This document shows, one piece after another, positions 23,920 through 35,668 of a DNA stretch of 64,000 nt. Below the pieces are notes generated by a model. That model was not told where the DNA came from. It did no database searches and saw only the letters and a list, made by a program, of their open reading frames with translations. Position 1 is the stretch's first letter, and each line of letters opens with the position of its first letter. Source of the DNA: Areca catechu (lineage: Eukaryota; Streptophyta; Magnoliopsida; Arecales; Arecaceae); the NCBI GenBank assembly GCA_021397845.1, contig CM038052.1, forward strand, positions 48,072,949-48,136,948, written 5' to 3'. Made by a program: the position numbers and the translations under genes.

Positions 23920-25350
23920 TTATAATAGCAGTAATTTATTAAGAATCTCCTAGTTATATTTCCATTAATGAAATGGTTCTACTATTATTTTGATAACAGC
24001 ACTTGATTGAATATTTTGATATTAATGACTCCTTGCCATCTACATTTTTTTTTTTTGGTTTACAAATTATGTGCCAATTTGCCAAGTACTAACCTCCTAG
24101 GTATTGTAGTTGAAGTTCATTAAGCATAGACAACCTGCCATATTTGAGATCTCTTTTGATATGAATCCATGTTCCTGGTTCTCTATTTTAGTTCAACAGT
24201 ATTTAGGTGCTTATCCTACGAGAAATTATTAATTTGGCAGATCGTAGATTTAGAATGCAATGAATATCTATTAATAATTTCATCCCAGAGTGCAATGAAT
24301 CCATTTAGAATAATTTCATTTTTGATCCGCGTTAGACTTGGTTCATCTACTAATTTCTCCCCTCCTATACCTGTTGCAATCCGTGAAATAGCCATATAAC
24401 AAGCCAAGCCAAACTAAAGCAAGTCAGTTCAACTTGGGTTCAAATTCTTTTTAGCTCGACAATTTTGGCTTTTATTATTATTAATTTGAGCTTGATTAAT
24501 AAGATGTTGAAACCATACTTGATCTAGCATCCTATATATTGCTCATTTTCTAATATCTTGTCATATTAAACTACGGATATAAATCGTCATTCAATTTTAG
24601 TTGGCAAAAAAAAATAAAAAACTTAAGATTATAAATTAAGTGAGATACAATGTTCTATCACATAAGTGATTTTGTAGAAGTTCCGTTCGTTCAGAAAAAT
24701 TTAAAAGTTCTAAAATATGAATTGCATTTGATCAAGGCAAATTCGAGATAAAATAAATTAATCAACAATGGTTCAATCAAATTGGAGCTAGAAATTATTT
24801 AATCAAGCCAAATTGGAGGCTTAAGATGCAAAATCATTAGCCAAATTTAAACTCAAGATAGGTTAAGAGCTAATTAATCTAGCTTGGCTCATTTACACTG
24901 AAACAGGTTGCCAAATGAGAAATATATTGGAACCCATGGTTGCCGATGCTTGGTAATTGTTGTATTCTCTCCAAATATGTCACTTTTTATTATTTTTTTT
25001 ATAGAAAGAGAGGAGCCTCCGCTCAATAAATTAAATAAAATTAAAGGTTTACAATATCCTGAGAGTTAATAGAAAGATAAAACTATACATATCCCATAGA
25101 GAAATTAGGCCATTAGAATTCATAAGACATTTACAATAGAAAGAACAAGTAAGTAGGTTGCACAGAATATAGCAAACCATAGCATTAGATAGCAAAACAT
25201 TCCATCCATAGCATTCTTAGATTATTACAAACAAAAAATAAAAACAAAACAAGTAATAATAGGCAAAAAAATAAAAAAATAAAAAATAAAATAAAACAAA
25301 TACAAACTCACGGATCAGATCTGAAGAACAGAGAGGGATCGAGGTGGCCG
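23920..25350. other. AT-rich non-coding part of the CACTA element
   Basis: No coding region or repeat with definable ends was seen. A segment near 25005-25050 (AGAGAGGAGCCTCCGCTCAATAAATT) looks like a fragment of another repeat but I cannot place it. Confidence 0.4.
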
Positions 25351-25352
25351 AC

Positions 25353-25570
25353 GTGCGAGGAGGAGGAGGAGGAGGAGGAGGTTCTGCGTCGGTGGATCGA
25401 GCGGAGGAGGAGGAGGACGACGAGGTTCGGCGGCTCGGGCGGGATCTAGGACTTGAGTGGGGGGGGGGGTGGGGGGGGAGGAGGAGGAGGAGGAGCTGTT
25501 GCATCGGCGGATCGAGTGGAGGAGGAGGAGGACGAGGACGAGGTTCGACGGCTCGGGCGAGATCTAGGGC
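25353..25570. repeat. GGA-rich duplicated segment
   Basis: Runs of GGA/GAG codons are embedded in two copies of a longer unit (GGTGGATCGAGCGGAGG, then CGAGGTTCGGCGGCTCGGGC and CGGCGGATCGAGTGGAGG, then CGAGGTTCGACGGCTCGGGC), about 140 bases apart. Poly-Gly and poly-Pro ORFs on the two strands follow from composition and are not called as genes. The place is close to the right end of the CACTA element, where the transcript of its minus-strand genes would begin. Confidence 0.7.
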
Positions 25571-25596
25571 CCGGGCAGGGGAAAAAGGGATTTGGA

Positions 25597-25850
25597 AAAT
25601 CTGTCGATGCTTAAAAGCATCGGTAAGGGTCCGGTACTTGGCGACGCTTAAAAGCATCGGCGGGTTGCGGAAGATGCCGATGCTTTTTAAAAGCGTCGGC
25701 GGACAAAATTTAACAACACTTTTAAGCGTCGCTAAACGTCCGGTACTTGGCAACGCTTAAAAGCGTCAGCAGGTTTTGGAGGATGCCGATGCTTTTTAAA
25801 AGCGTCGATAGGTTGCGGAGTCTTCCCGACGCTTCACAAAAATGTCGGGA
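25597..25850. repeat. Right subterminal palindrome array of the CACTA element
   Basis: GATGCTTAAAAGCATCGG, GCGACGCTTAAAAGCATCG, GATGCTTTTTAAAAGCGTCGG and similar palindromes occur about seven times between 25597 and 25850, mirroring the left array at 17970-18232. Confidence 0.85.
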
Positions 25851-25950
25851 GAAAACGGTCGGCTTTTCCCCATTTTACTGTAGTGTAACTTCCTATGATA
25901 TGGTATCATATTTTTTGACCTCTTGAAAAACTTAGTGTGGTCCGCCCCTG

Positions 25951-26848
25951 CCTGGCAGGATGGGGATCCAGGACAGCTATAGCATGAGTTTTTTCTCCTC
26001 CCTTCTTTTTTTTTTAACCAAAAAAAACAAAGAAATGCACCGATTCTTGTACCAGCTCTGGCATATTTTATGGCCTAATGTACTGCACGTCAATTATTTT
26101 GCCGTAGAAGTGGAACATGAGGAAGGGGAGATGGCTGGATAACAAATATTTATATATAATATCATAATTTTAAATAATTATAATCTAAATTTTAATATTA
26201 TTCTATAACATTTCAAATATGCATATTCAGATTGATTCATGATCGGCCATATAAATTTTAGATTATATCCTAAAAATCATCAAAATCTTAAAATTTTATT
26301 ATAACTTTAATTTTCAAAAATATTATTTATTATAATTTATAATTTAAAAGAGAACATCTAATATAAAGAAAATAAGATAAAAAAAAATAATTTCTTACAT
26401 TTTATACCAAGTTACAAATAATTCCTTGTATCTTTAATTTCAACAATCACAGTCCTATATTTTATAAAATATTATAATCTCTCCCTCCTGTTACTTAAAT
26501 TGGGTCCAACCTTACCGGCAATGCATAAGTGACATTTTTTTTTGTTGTTGTTCATGGCTTAAATGGACTTATTTAGTATCTTTCAGAAAATATAAAATGA
26601 TGCAGACACTTGACTTTTCCTGCCAATAGGCTGATAAAGAATGGAATTTTTTCTCCTTCACTCTGTATATTCTCCAGCTCTCTTGATCTCTCTCTTGCTT
26701 TCTCTCTATCTCTCTGCATCACTATCTCTCTCTCTCTATCTTTCTTGAAGGAATGGAAAAGAATTAGATGAATGCATGCCTAGGTTCAACCATACCATAA
26801 ATATTTCAACGACTTAGTGTGGCACCAGGAGATCGGGGAGATCGACTC
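25951..26848. other. Tail of the split SINE, then AT-rich DNA with a CT microsatellite
   Basis: 25951-26010 resumes the SINE interrupted at 17208. 26150-26500 is very AT-rich. A CT-rich microsatellite (CTCTCTATCTCTCT) covers about 26690-26748. The end (26780-26848) may be upstream or intron sequence of the PPR gene. No gene is visible. Confidence 0.5.
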
Positions 26849-27172
26849 TTTTTTTTTGGATAAGAGAAAGGGATAGGAGGGATAAATCTGGCATAGCTAT
26901 CTCACAGGTCCCCATCCTGCCAGAAAATATTCGATTAAAGGTGCAGGATTTTTACAACATTTTTCATTCAATGGTGAGTACATCAACCCGACACCATCGA
27001 GGTACCAACTGGTCAGAACGAGGAAGAAGAAGGATCCTGGTCTCTCACTCATCCAATTATCATAGGTCTCAGGGGATTAATCCTGAATTTAATCAAGTCT
27101 TCCGCAGAATCACGCCTCGAACATGTGGCTTGTTGATTGTGAGGCAAGATCCCAACCAGCTAAGCTACATCC
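26849..27172 (-). mobile_element. tRNA-derived SINE
   Basis: Read on the minus strand it starts GGATGTAGCTTAGCTGG, a good RNA polymerase III A box (27148-27167), followed by the B box GTTCGAGGC (27114-27122) and then a body ending in nine A residues (T run at 26849-26857). This is the layout of a tRNA-related SINE. Imperfect direct repeats GGGGAGATCGACT (left) and GGGGAGACTGACT (right, about 8 bases beyond the 5' end) may be the target duplication. The open frame on the plus strand here (26941-27192) is a shadow. Confidence 0.65.
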
Positions 27173-28206
27173 TTGATAATTGGGGAGACTGACTTTGAGG
27201 GGGATGTGGTTGTGGGCATCGCAATTCTAAAGGCAAACACTAGAGATGATGCATGGTTAGACATGGCAGCAAGGTTCTTCGATGGAATGTGAGAGAGGAA
27301 TGAATATTCTTGGTCTATGATTTCTGCCTTGGTGCATATTGGACGGTTGGATGATTCCCTCTATTTATGAAAGGGACCTCAAGAAGCCGATTGCCTCTAG
27401 GACTGCATTGTTGACAGATTTTGCCCAAAATGGCAGGATTCATGAGGCAAGCAAGACTCTTATTTGAACAGATTCCGAACCTTAATATGGTGTCCTGGAT
27501 GCCATGATTGTTGGGTACGCACAGAACAGTATAGTATGCTTGATAAGGCGGAGTTATTTAATAGAATGCCTAAGAGGAATGCAATCTCATGGGCTGCGAT
27601 GATAGCCGGTTATGCACAAAATGGATAGAGTAAGGAAGCTCTGGAGCTTCTATCAGATCTTCATGGGCTTGGGATGTTGCCCGGCCTTTCAAGTTTCACC
27701 AGTGGTTTCTTTGCCTGTGCCAACATTGGATCTCTTGAGATGGGCAGATAGTTACATGCTCTTGCAATTAAGGCAGGTTCTCAATTCAATTCATTTGTTA
27801 GCAATGGTCTGATTACCATGGATGCAAAGTGCAGGAAGATGGAAGATGTAAGTAAGCTTTTTAGCTAGATGTGAATAAAGAGATACTGTATCCTGGAACT
27901 TTTTGATTGTGGCACTATCTTAGAACTATATGTTGGAGGATGCACGAACTGCTTTTGATAAGATGCCCAATCGAGATATAGTGTCCTGGACTGCCATGAT
28001 TGCAGCAAACGTACAAGCTGAGCATGGGAATGAGGCTTTGGAACTATTCCTCAGAATGTTACGTGAAGAAATTTTATCCAACTCGTCGACAATAACAAGC
28101 TTGCTGGGTACTTGTGGGAGCTTGGGTGCCACAAAGTTAGGGCGACAGATCCATGTCCTTGCTATTAAATCCGGTTATGATTTGGAACTCTTTGTGGGCA
28201 ATTCTT
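27173..28206 (+). pseudogene. Pentatricopeptide repeat (PPR) protein gene, first part; continues at 47006-47165
   Basis: Frames on the plus strand spell consecutive PPR motifs: WLDMAARFFDGM with RNEYSWSMISALVHIGRLDD, AELFNRMPKRNAISWAAMI-AGYAQNG, LSSFTSGFFACANIGSLEMG with LHALAIKAGSQFNSFV, and the best-kept part 27930-28206: ARTAFDKMPNRDIVSWTAMI, EALELFLRMLREEILSNSST, LGRQIHVLAIKSGYDLELFV. The frame then stops at the LINE insertion and goes on after 47006 with SLIIMYFECGCVDSFWVFDE. Motif lengths fit a PLS-type PPR protein, whose relatives act in organelle RNA editing or processing. At least six stops and several frame changes, plus the 18.8-kb insertion, show it is dead. A membership beyond PPR cannot be fixed. 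Confidence 0.85.
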
Positions 28207-28410
28207 TTTTTTTTTGATAAAACAGAAAATTTATATTATATTCTTTAAAAATGTACAGTCCAAACTATCAGCATACAAAATATGTCTAAACTGTACAGGC
28301 ATATCCTCAAGAGTGGTGCAAATGAACCCTCCCGAGTGATGTGTGTTACAGTAGTAACCAACCCATTCAGCTTTGGCACAACGGTGGGTCCACTTGAAGA
28401 AATCAATCCT

Positions 28411-30655
28411 TGTGGTGGTCAGGTCGACAGGTCGGCAGCTCGGCAGCCTACTTCAACCAAGTCAGGTCGGAACCTCGGTCAGCCCAGCCCGACCATGCCT
28501 GGAGCCCAACTTGGCCGGGCTGGCACCTCGACCCAGGTCGGCAGCTTGGCCAGCCCACTTCGGTCAGACCCAGGTCGGCTCCAGTCATCCAAGCTCAGCA
28601 CCCTCTCTGTGCCTCGGTCTGCGTGCACGGGACATACACGCATCCAGGTCACTTCGCCAGTCACGCCCGCGCGCGTCCGTGCCAGGGGAAACTAGCACCT
28701 AGCTCTACACCGTCCAAGCCCGTGCCAGGCCAGCTCTGCACCTCTCCTCGGTCGGCGTGCAAGGGAGGCGCAACCCCGATCGTTGCACAGTTCTGCACCG
28801 CCCAAGTGCCACCCGGAAGAGGCCGCGTCCAGCTCAGCGTGACACCCCAGCGTCTCTCAGCCCGGCGCCGGCACTCCCAGCGTCTCCAAGCCCGGCGCAG
28901 CGCCCCGGCATCTCCGAACCCAACGCGGCACTGCGGTGCCTCCGAGCTAGGTGGCGGCACGCCCGACGTCTCCGAGCCCGGCGCCTCCAAGCCCGGCTCT
29001 GCGTGCTCCCAGCTCCGCATACTCCCCTCCGGTTCCGCCCAAGCCGGCGCCCAGTTCGCCCGCGAGAGGCCACGCCTCCGAGCTCCGGTGCTTCTGGCTC
29101 CGCCCGACCTCGTCCACGGCGCGGAGGCCGGTCCCAGATCGCCTTCGCCCGCTCCGGTGCCTCCGGCTCCGCCCAACCTCTCTCACGGCGCAGAAGCTAG
29201 CCCGATCTTCGCTGAGCGCACCCCGGCTCCGGCTCCACCTTGCGCGCGGCTCCGCCCGTAGCCCAGCGTGCCTGTGCCCAGATCGGCCCATGCCAGGGTC
29301 GCACCCGCGGCACGCCCGTGCCCGGGGCACGACCCCGCGCCGCTCTACCCGGCCATCGGCTCGTCCGCAATGGGCTCGACTGCACAGCTCCGTGGCACGC
29401 TCAGCTCCGCCCGTCTGCCGGTTCGTCCGCAGCGAGCTCGACCCCGTCCGCTCGCGGCACGCCCCTGTAGTGCACCTCGCCCGCACTTTGGTTCCGCCTG
29501 CTTCGGCGCCCAGTCCGCCCGCAGGAGGTCGCGCCTTGGCTCGGGCTGCTCCGGCTCGGCGCCGTAGTGCCCCGGTTCGGTCCTTCTACCCGCAGCAGCT
29601 CCGGTTCGTCCGGCACGTGGGGTGCCTAGTTCGGCACGCCTGCGTGGCACCCAGTTTGGCACATCCGCTGGTGCCAGGTCCGTCCGCACCTGCCCCGCAC
29701 CCCAGCACGCCCGTGGTCTAGCTCCACCCTCCCGCGGTTTGGCTTTGATCGGGAGCAGCGTGTGGATCTGCAGTGCATGGGTTCGCACCCGCATGCATGG
29801 AGCCTCGCATCTCACCTCAATCAGCATGCATGGAGGCCCCCCCCCCACGGGCCTTCTCCTGGTCCGCATGCCCGCATGGCAGCTTGAAGCGGTGTCCCGG
29901 CTAGTTCAACACTTTGGCGTCACAGCCTAGCTCGGTCATCGGGTATACCGCACAGTTCGGTCTCATTCATGTGGACCCGACGCATTTCCCGAGGGGCCCA
30001 TCTACATGGGCCCGGTGCTCTTTCCAAAGATCCCCCTCCACGTGGATCCTATGGCACGCCGCCTGACATGCTGTCTGCAAGGAAGGTTTGCATTTAAGTT
30101 TCCTAAGCTACCGTTTACACTAACTAGTGAGTAGTGCCCTGTCCAAGGTACTGTACCCTGCACCAACTTTCTGAACCATCCAAAAGAAGAAGGTTCACCA
30201 GCCCATCATGGCCTCATAGGCCACCCTAGCCCGACAAATCTACATCAAGACTGAAACGCCTCCCCAAAAGTGACAGGAACCATTCGTCTACATAAAGACC
30301 GGCATAGAGAGGTAAGGGGAGGTAAGAAACAACACACTCTCTCCATTATCACCCTCTGGCAGCAGAGAGTTTCCCAAGCTCTCTGCCTCAGAGGTCTCTT
30401 ATTTCCTTCGATCATCCCATTGACTTGATCGTCGGAGTGCCTCTACCAGAATTCCCGGCGCAGGTCTTCCCTGTTTTGCAGGTCCGCCCGATGGAGGGAC
30501 GACACAGAGAAGATTTCTCCCATTGGAGAGGCCCACAGGAAGACCACAACATAGTATCAAGCCCCTTCATCCCTACAACTATGACTATGTTCCCCTTGAT
30601 CATCTCCAACCGACAAGCCCAGTGATGCTGGCAGGGAGTCCACTCACCCGGGCCA
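28411..30655 (+). mobile_element. Tat-lineage 5' LTR plus start of its internal region
   Basis: It opens TGTGGTGGTCAGG and the LTR ends ...GACCACAACA at 30551. The LTR shares the block TTGACTTGATCGTCGGAGTG and the following TTTTGCAGG with the LTRs of elements B and D. TAGTATCAAGCC at 30552-30563, directly after the LTR, is a decayed tRNA-Met primer binding site. A gag-start-like piece (MFPLIISNRQAQ) follows to about 30655, where LINE sequence resumes. The rest of the element is deleted. 28420-29720 is very GC-rich (Pro/Ala/Arg shadow ORFs). No target duplication was found. Confidence 0.55.
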
Positions 30656-30664
30656 CGTAAGAAG

Positions 30665-33600
30665 CTACAGGCCACGACGATCTAGGTGACAACAATGTGC
30701 AATAAAGGAGGCTGCCCAGTCTACCACGGAATTGGCTTCTCGATAGACATGGCAGATGAGGAGCCCGGAGCAATGACTGAGCATCATTGCTATATCCTTT
30801 AGGATGGGGAGGGTAGGAGTATTCCTGATAGCCTTCTGGATCCATGAGATGACTGTGAAGGAATCGCATTCGATTACTAGGCGATACAAATTAAGGATCC
30901 TCGTGGCATACTTGATACCCACCCAAGCAGCATATAGCTCTGCTAGGGGAACAGACTGTTCCACTAGGTTAGAACCCCCCATAGCTATGAAGGTAGCAGC
31001 CGAAGATCTGATAATAAAAGCATCACCTCCCATTAATCCTCTGACACTCCCATCAAAGCTGATAGTAACATGATCTTGAGGAGGGGGCTTCCAAGAGATC
31101 AGGATCCGGTGAGGCACTCGAGGAGCTAAACCGAAGTCCCAGATGTCAGAAAAAATCACCATCGAACCATGATACTCTTTCGCTTGAGCCCTAGATCTTT
31201 CCAAAATGAAGGTAGGAGACCAAGTCTCAGATTTGAAGATCATAGCATTCCGGAAGATCCACAGGTGATAAGCCAGATAAGCAAGCAGGCTCCGAGAAGC
31301 TGTGGCAGTGGGAGACTGCAAGAAGCGAGTGAATATTTCGAAAACCTCATATCCTGAGTACAAAAGAGTACTGTAGCCAGCCAGAGTCCACACCTGCCTT
31401 GCCCTTAAGCAAAGAAATAGAGCGTGGTCCAAAGATTCCTCTAGGTCAGCACAAAACGGGCAGGAGGGAGGTATGTGAACTCCCCTAGAGCTAAGAAGGG
31501 ACCTCGTGGGTAGGCGTCACCGCATAACCTTCCATAGAAAGAGACAGACCCTCGGATGCACCGGAAGAGTCCAAATTCAGCCTACATGATCAGATCCATG
31601 CTGAGAAGGATGATAGATGGAGTAGAGGTCTGACAAAGGGCAGAGGTGGAGGAGGAGGGACCCCAAACACGGATGTCCTGGTAGGGAGACAAAGGTAAAG
31701 CAATGGATAGGATTCTATCCTTCAGAGGCTATCCAAAATATTGAGAGATCAGCATAAAGTTCCAGGTCTGTATCCCCGAGAGGATAAGGTCACCGACCAT
31801 CCAGGAATGTGGCAAATCCGGGGAGACAAAGATAGGCCATCTATAAAGAGAAATTTCAGATATCCAGACATCCACCCAAACATTGATAAATTTCCCATCC
31901 CCGACCATCCATCTGAGATAGTGAAAGACCTCCGGAGTTCTTCTCTAGATCTCCTTCCAAATAGGCGACCCACGAGAACAGGGCACGAACCACCCCCCTC
32001 CATGGAACCAGTGTCATACTAGCTCTCATAAAGGAAGCCCACAAGCTGGTCGGAGTGAGGAACAAATTAGTAGCATGACAAGCCAGCAAAGCCTCCCTCC
32101 TGTTGAAAAGTGAAAAGACACCTAGGCCACCCTCCTGAAGTGGCTGGCACACAGAGTTCCAGCACACCAGGTTTATGCCCCTGGTAGCCGCATTGGACCT
32201 CCACAAAAAAGCTTGAAGAATCTGCTCTACCTTCTCCATCGTAGCCTTAGGAATAATGGCATTAGCTAAAAGGTAGATAGGAAGAGAGGTCAATACTGAT
32301 CTAATCAAGGTTAGTCTATCCATTGCCGATAACGTCCTCCCTTGCCATCCCTCAACCTGCTCCTGAATCGCCTGCACCAAAATCTGAGACTCATCTCTAC
32401 GGAGGTGCTCGCCCGAGATGGGAACCTCAAGATAGTGGATAGGCCCGTCCTTGTCTCGAATCCCTAGAATGGAGCTGATCATCAAGCCAGTGCTGGTAGA
32501 AATCTTAGGGGAGAAATGGACCTCCGACTTATCAAGATTGACTGACTGACCAGAAGCTATATAGTAATCCTTGATAACCCTATGGAACCCCCGAGCCGTT
32601 GCCTCCGAAGCCCTGCTGAGAAGTAAACAGTCATCAACAAAGATAAGATGGGAGATAGGGAGAACAGTTAGGGTCGCGAAGAAGGGATGGATAGCTGAGT
32701 CCCTGACCGCATCCCGAAGACCCCTCGAGAGAGCGTCAACAGCTATAATAAAAAGGTAAGGAGAAAGTGAACAACCCTGTCGAAGGCCAACCATCGACTA
32801 AAAGAAATCCGAAGGTGAGCCATTAATATGGATAGAGAAAGATGGGCGTGTAATGCAATCCATGATCCTGGAGATCCATAATGGGCGGAAACCAAAATCA
32901 TGCAAGGATTGCTGAAGAAAGGTCCAGCGCACCCGATCATAAGCTCTCTCCATGTCCGCTTGATAGCCATCAGAGGGGTTGTAGGTGGCGCCCTCTGCAA
33001 ATCATGCATGAATTCCTGGGCCAGCAGGACATTATTCGAGATTCCCCTACCCCCAATAAAAGCTCCTTGCTCAGGGGAGATGATACCCGGGAGGATAGGC
33101 TTCATTCTCATAGCCATCAGCTTTGCACATACTTTGTATAGAGTATTACATAAGCTAATGGGTCTAAAGTGAGAAGGATGAGTAGTCCGAGGATGCTTGG
33201 GGACAAGGGTGACAAAGGTTTGCTTCCACCTGTCCGGCATCAGCCCCGTCAAGATAAAGAGTTGTATTGCTGAAATCACTTCCCTTCTAATAATGTCCCA
33301 GTATCTTCTGAAGAACAGCGAAGGGAATCCATCCGGACCTGGAGCCTTATCCTCAGCCAAGGAGCAAAGCACCATACACACTTCCTCCTCCGACATAGGA
33401 GCAAGAAGGCCAGCATTCTGATCCTGCATCATAATTCTGTCCAGAATAGAAGTCTGGTAATACAGAAGATTACCCTCATTCGACCTCGATCTGGACCTAA
33501 AAAAGGACACCACCTCCTGTAATATACCTTCTTCACTATCAATCCAACCCTCACCATCAGTCTTGAGAGCACAAATCCTGTTCCAGTGTCTCCTGACTAT

Positions 33601-34132
33601 AGTAGCCTGATGGAAGAAGTGAGAGTTCCTATCTCCCTGAGCCAACCACTGCACCCTAGATTTCTGTCTCCAGAGAGTTTCCTGTTGGGCCAAGAGTGAG
33701 TTGTAGGAAGCCAACCCAGAGCGAAGAGAAGAGAGGTCTTCATCATTGAGCCCCCCTTGACTATCCTCCTTGCACTGAAGGTCATGAATGACCTTTCCAT
33801 CTCGGCCAGACGAACAAAGATGTTACCCACCTCGACTTTGTTCCATTTCCTCAGTCAGCGCTTGAGAAGTTCCAATCTGCGAGTGATGTGATACCAAGTA
33901 TTTCCTCTGATTAGCATTCTCCAGACCTCCCTAACCACTTCCCAAGAGTTAGGGTAAGAAAGCCAAATTCTTTCAAACCTAAAAGGCACATGAATAGGGG
34001 GAAGATGTTTGGTGGTCAACAAAAGCGGACAGTGATCCGAGGCGACCCTATCCAAATGCCGAACTGAGAACTTAGGGTGCATCTGAATCCATCCCGTGGT
34101 AGCAACTGCTCTGTCCAGCCTTTCACAAACCC
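30665..34132 (-). pseudogene. LINE ORF2, C-terminal part: end of endonuclease, reverse transcriptase, RNase H
   Basis: From right to left: endonuclease end (VCERLDRAVATTGW, ASDHCPLLL with the catalytic SDH; 34132-33960), RT with DKAPGPDGFPSLFF, FRPISLCNTLYK, GAFIGGRGI (33714-32960) and the catalytic box FVDD (about 32641-32630, usually FADD), thumb and connection, a zinc-ribbon-like LDHALFLCLRARQVW (about 31430) and an RNase H domain (31140-30690) with SFDGS, PLAELYAAW, IECDSF and REANSVVDWAA, so all acidic residues are kept. Breaks are a one-base frameshift near 32955, a TAG before MVGLRQGCSL (about 32800) and frame changes near 31850 and 31500. An RNase H domain at the end of ORF2 is known in several plant L1 groups. 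Confidence 0.9.
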
Positions 34133-34137
34133 GTGAC

Positions 34138-35668
34138 TGATGGGGATCCAGGGTAGGTCCGAATTCTTTTTCTATTTTTTCTTATTTTCTCGCATTTTAT
34201 TTTATTTTTGCCTATTCCCGCTATTCCACCTATTTCCACTATTCCAACTTTATCCCAATTTATCCCCACCTTATTCCTACCTTATTCCATTTTCATTGCA
34301 TGAATTTTAAAACCTCCCAAACCCTAGCCCACTGCCCTGCCACCCCCATATCCGGGTTGCCCGACCCCCGACCGCCCCCGCTGGCCCGCCCGCTGGCCCC
34401 GCCCTCGCCGAAAAACCGGCATCCGCCGCCCTCGCCTGTGGAAGACGAAGGGATGGCTATGGGAAGACCAACCGCCGCCCCACGGCCGCCGTTGCTGCCC
34501 GTCATCGCCAGCCTACTGCCGGCTGCCCGCCTGCCGTCCGTCGACCCACACCCGACCACCGGAGGTCCTCGTCGTCGTCCTTGGGCCCCACGCCCACGGG
34601 AAGACCAAACGGCATGCTCGTGCATGCCGTACATCCATGCCGCCCCTGCACCGCCACCCGCCACCGTCGTCCACCGCCTGGCCGTCGCCCACCTTCCGTC
34701 GCCGTCCCACCGTCTGCTAGCCAAAGTTTGGCTGCCGGAGGCCTCGTCGGCACCAAGGGTCCCCCACGGCCGTGGGAGACCAAACGGCACTCCCAGGGCA
34801 TATCGTACCACCTCTGTGCCGCCGCCCCGCCTGCAACCATCGCTGGTCATCCGCCGACCCTGTTCGCCGCCCGCTTCCCGGTCGCCGGTCGTCCATCGGT
34901 TGCCGCCGGAGATTGTTCTCTTCTCGTGTGCACGACCACGAGAGGATTCCGCACAGATTTTGAAGCAGCCCAGTTTTCATAGCAGCATGCTCTTCAGAGC
35001 ACTTCATCAAGCCGACATGCTTCCCAGAGCAGATCAGCACCAATATTGATGTAGCACAAATTTTGATGTAGTTTATTTTCCTTTTTGGGTTGCTTGTAGG
35101 CTAAGTAAGTGAGGAGTTTGGTTTTTTTATATAAAGGCCCCCTCTCCCCTATAATAATTGAAGATTACTAAGAATTTTTGGTTTAGCCACTGGTCCTAGT
35201 TCTGGGCTGAGGCCCGTTTGCCTTCGTTCCCTGTTGTGTGCATTATGGGTTCAATGAGGGGTGTGAGAGCCCTACTGTGTGCATTATGGGTTCGATGAGG
35301 GGTGTGAGGCCCTATTTATGCCCTATCCCATCTTTTTATCCCCTCATGTCCTCTGAGAGTCACCCAAGCGGGATGCCTTTGCTATGTGCTATTGAGAGCC
35401 CTGCTGTGTGCATTATGGGTTCGATGAGCGAGGCATCTATGAGAGCCCTGCTGTGTGCATTATGGGTTCGATGACAGCTCAGGGTAGCAATGTGCTTTGA
35501 TCCCTAACTTTCTGTGTGTGTCTCCCCATTAGAGTGAGTCCTAGGGTCATGAGTTCCAGTTCCCAGTCTCCCATCTCCATCATTCCTTCTACACCTCTAC
35601 CAAGAAAATTGAAAACTAAAGAGATCAGCTATTTTAGGATTTTAGTTTCAGTTTCGCCCTAGTCCCGG
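34138..35668 (+). repeat. Left LTR of the LTR pair (continues at 42456-42545)
   Basis: TGATGGGGATCC start; GC-rich middle (34320-34960) that yields Pro/Arg-rich shadow ORFs of up to 249 codons; TATATAAAGG box near 35129; downstream repeats of TGTGTGCATTATGGGTTCGATGAGG at 35230-35475. It is interrupted at 35668 by element C with duplication of CCCGG and ends ...CCAACATCA at 42545. Confidence 0.8.

Larger units (their letters stand above)
17954..25885 (-). mobile_element. CACTA (En/Spm-type) DNA transposon
   Basis: The right end, read on the minus strand, starts CACTACAGTAAAATGGGG; the left end reads TACTACAGTGATATAGG, with the first base changed from C to T. Both are flanked by the 3-bp direct repeat TAA (17951-17953 and 25886-25888), the standard CACTA duplication. 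Subterminal arrays of CGACGCTTTTAAGCGTCG-like palindromes lie inside both ends. The only good coding remnant is a multi-exon Transposase_24-like gene on the minus strand; the main transposase is missing except perhaps its tail, so the copy is defective. It sits inside the hAT element. Confidence 0.85.
17209..25950. mobile_element. hAT-type element with nested CACTA insertion
   Basis: The outer ends are exact 12-bp inverted repeats, CAGGGGCGGACC (17209) and GGTCCGCCCCTG (to 25950). They are flanked by 8-bp direct repeats CCTTGCAG (17201-17208) and CCTGGCAG (25951-25958) with one mismatch; the 8-bp target duplication and CAGGGGCGGA-type termini are hAT features. Without the CACTA element only about 740 bases on the left and 60 on the right remain, with AT-rich and CT-rich non-coding sequence and no transposase, so it is a non-autonomous member. 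No hAT dimerisation domain is visible. Confidence 0.75.

Noticed and set aside
25217..25760. Poly-Gly / poly-Pro ORFs near the right CACTA end
   Set aside because: GGA-rich duplicated low-complexity DNA; neither strand shows a domain, and subterminal palindromes form part of the frame.
25960..25980. GATGGGGATCCAGGACA also found at the start of the paired LTRs (34139, 42555)
   Set aside because: The match is short and the copy at 25960 is better explained as SINE tail; I treat it as coincidence, though a genome search could reopen it.
28410..29869. Long Pro/Ala/Arg-rich ORFs on both strands (up to 283 codons)
   Set aside because: They lie in a GC-rich Tat LTR, overlap each other in all frames and show no domain; composition alone explains them.
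34293..35049. ORFs of 249 and 185 codons in the left paired LTR, and similar ones at 42722-43464
   Set aside because: The two LTR copies do not keep a common frame; frames are shifted by indels, so there is no coding conservation.
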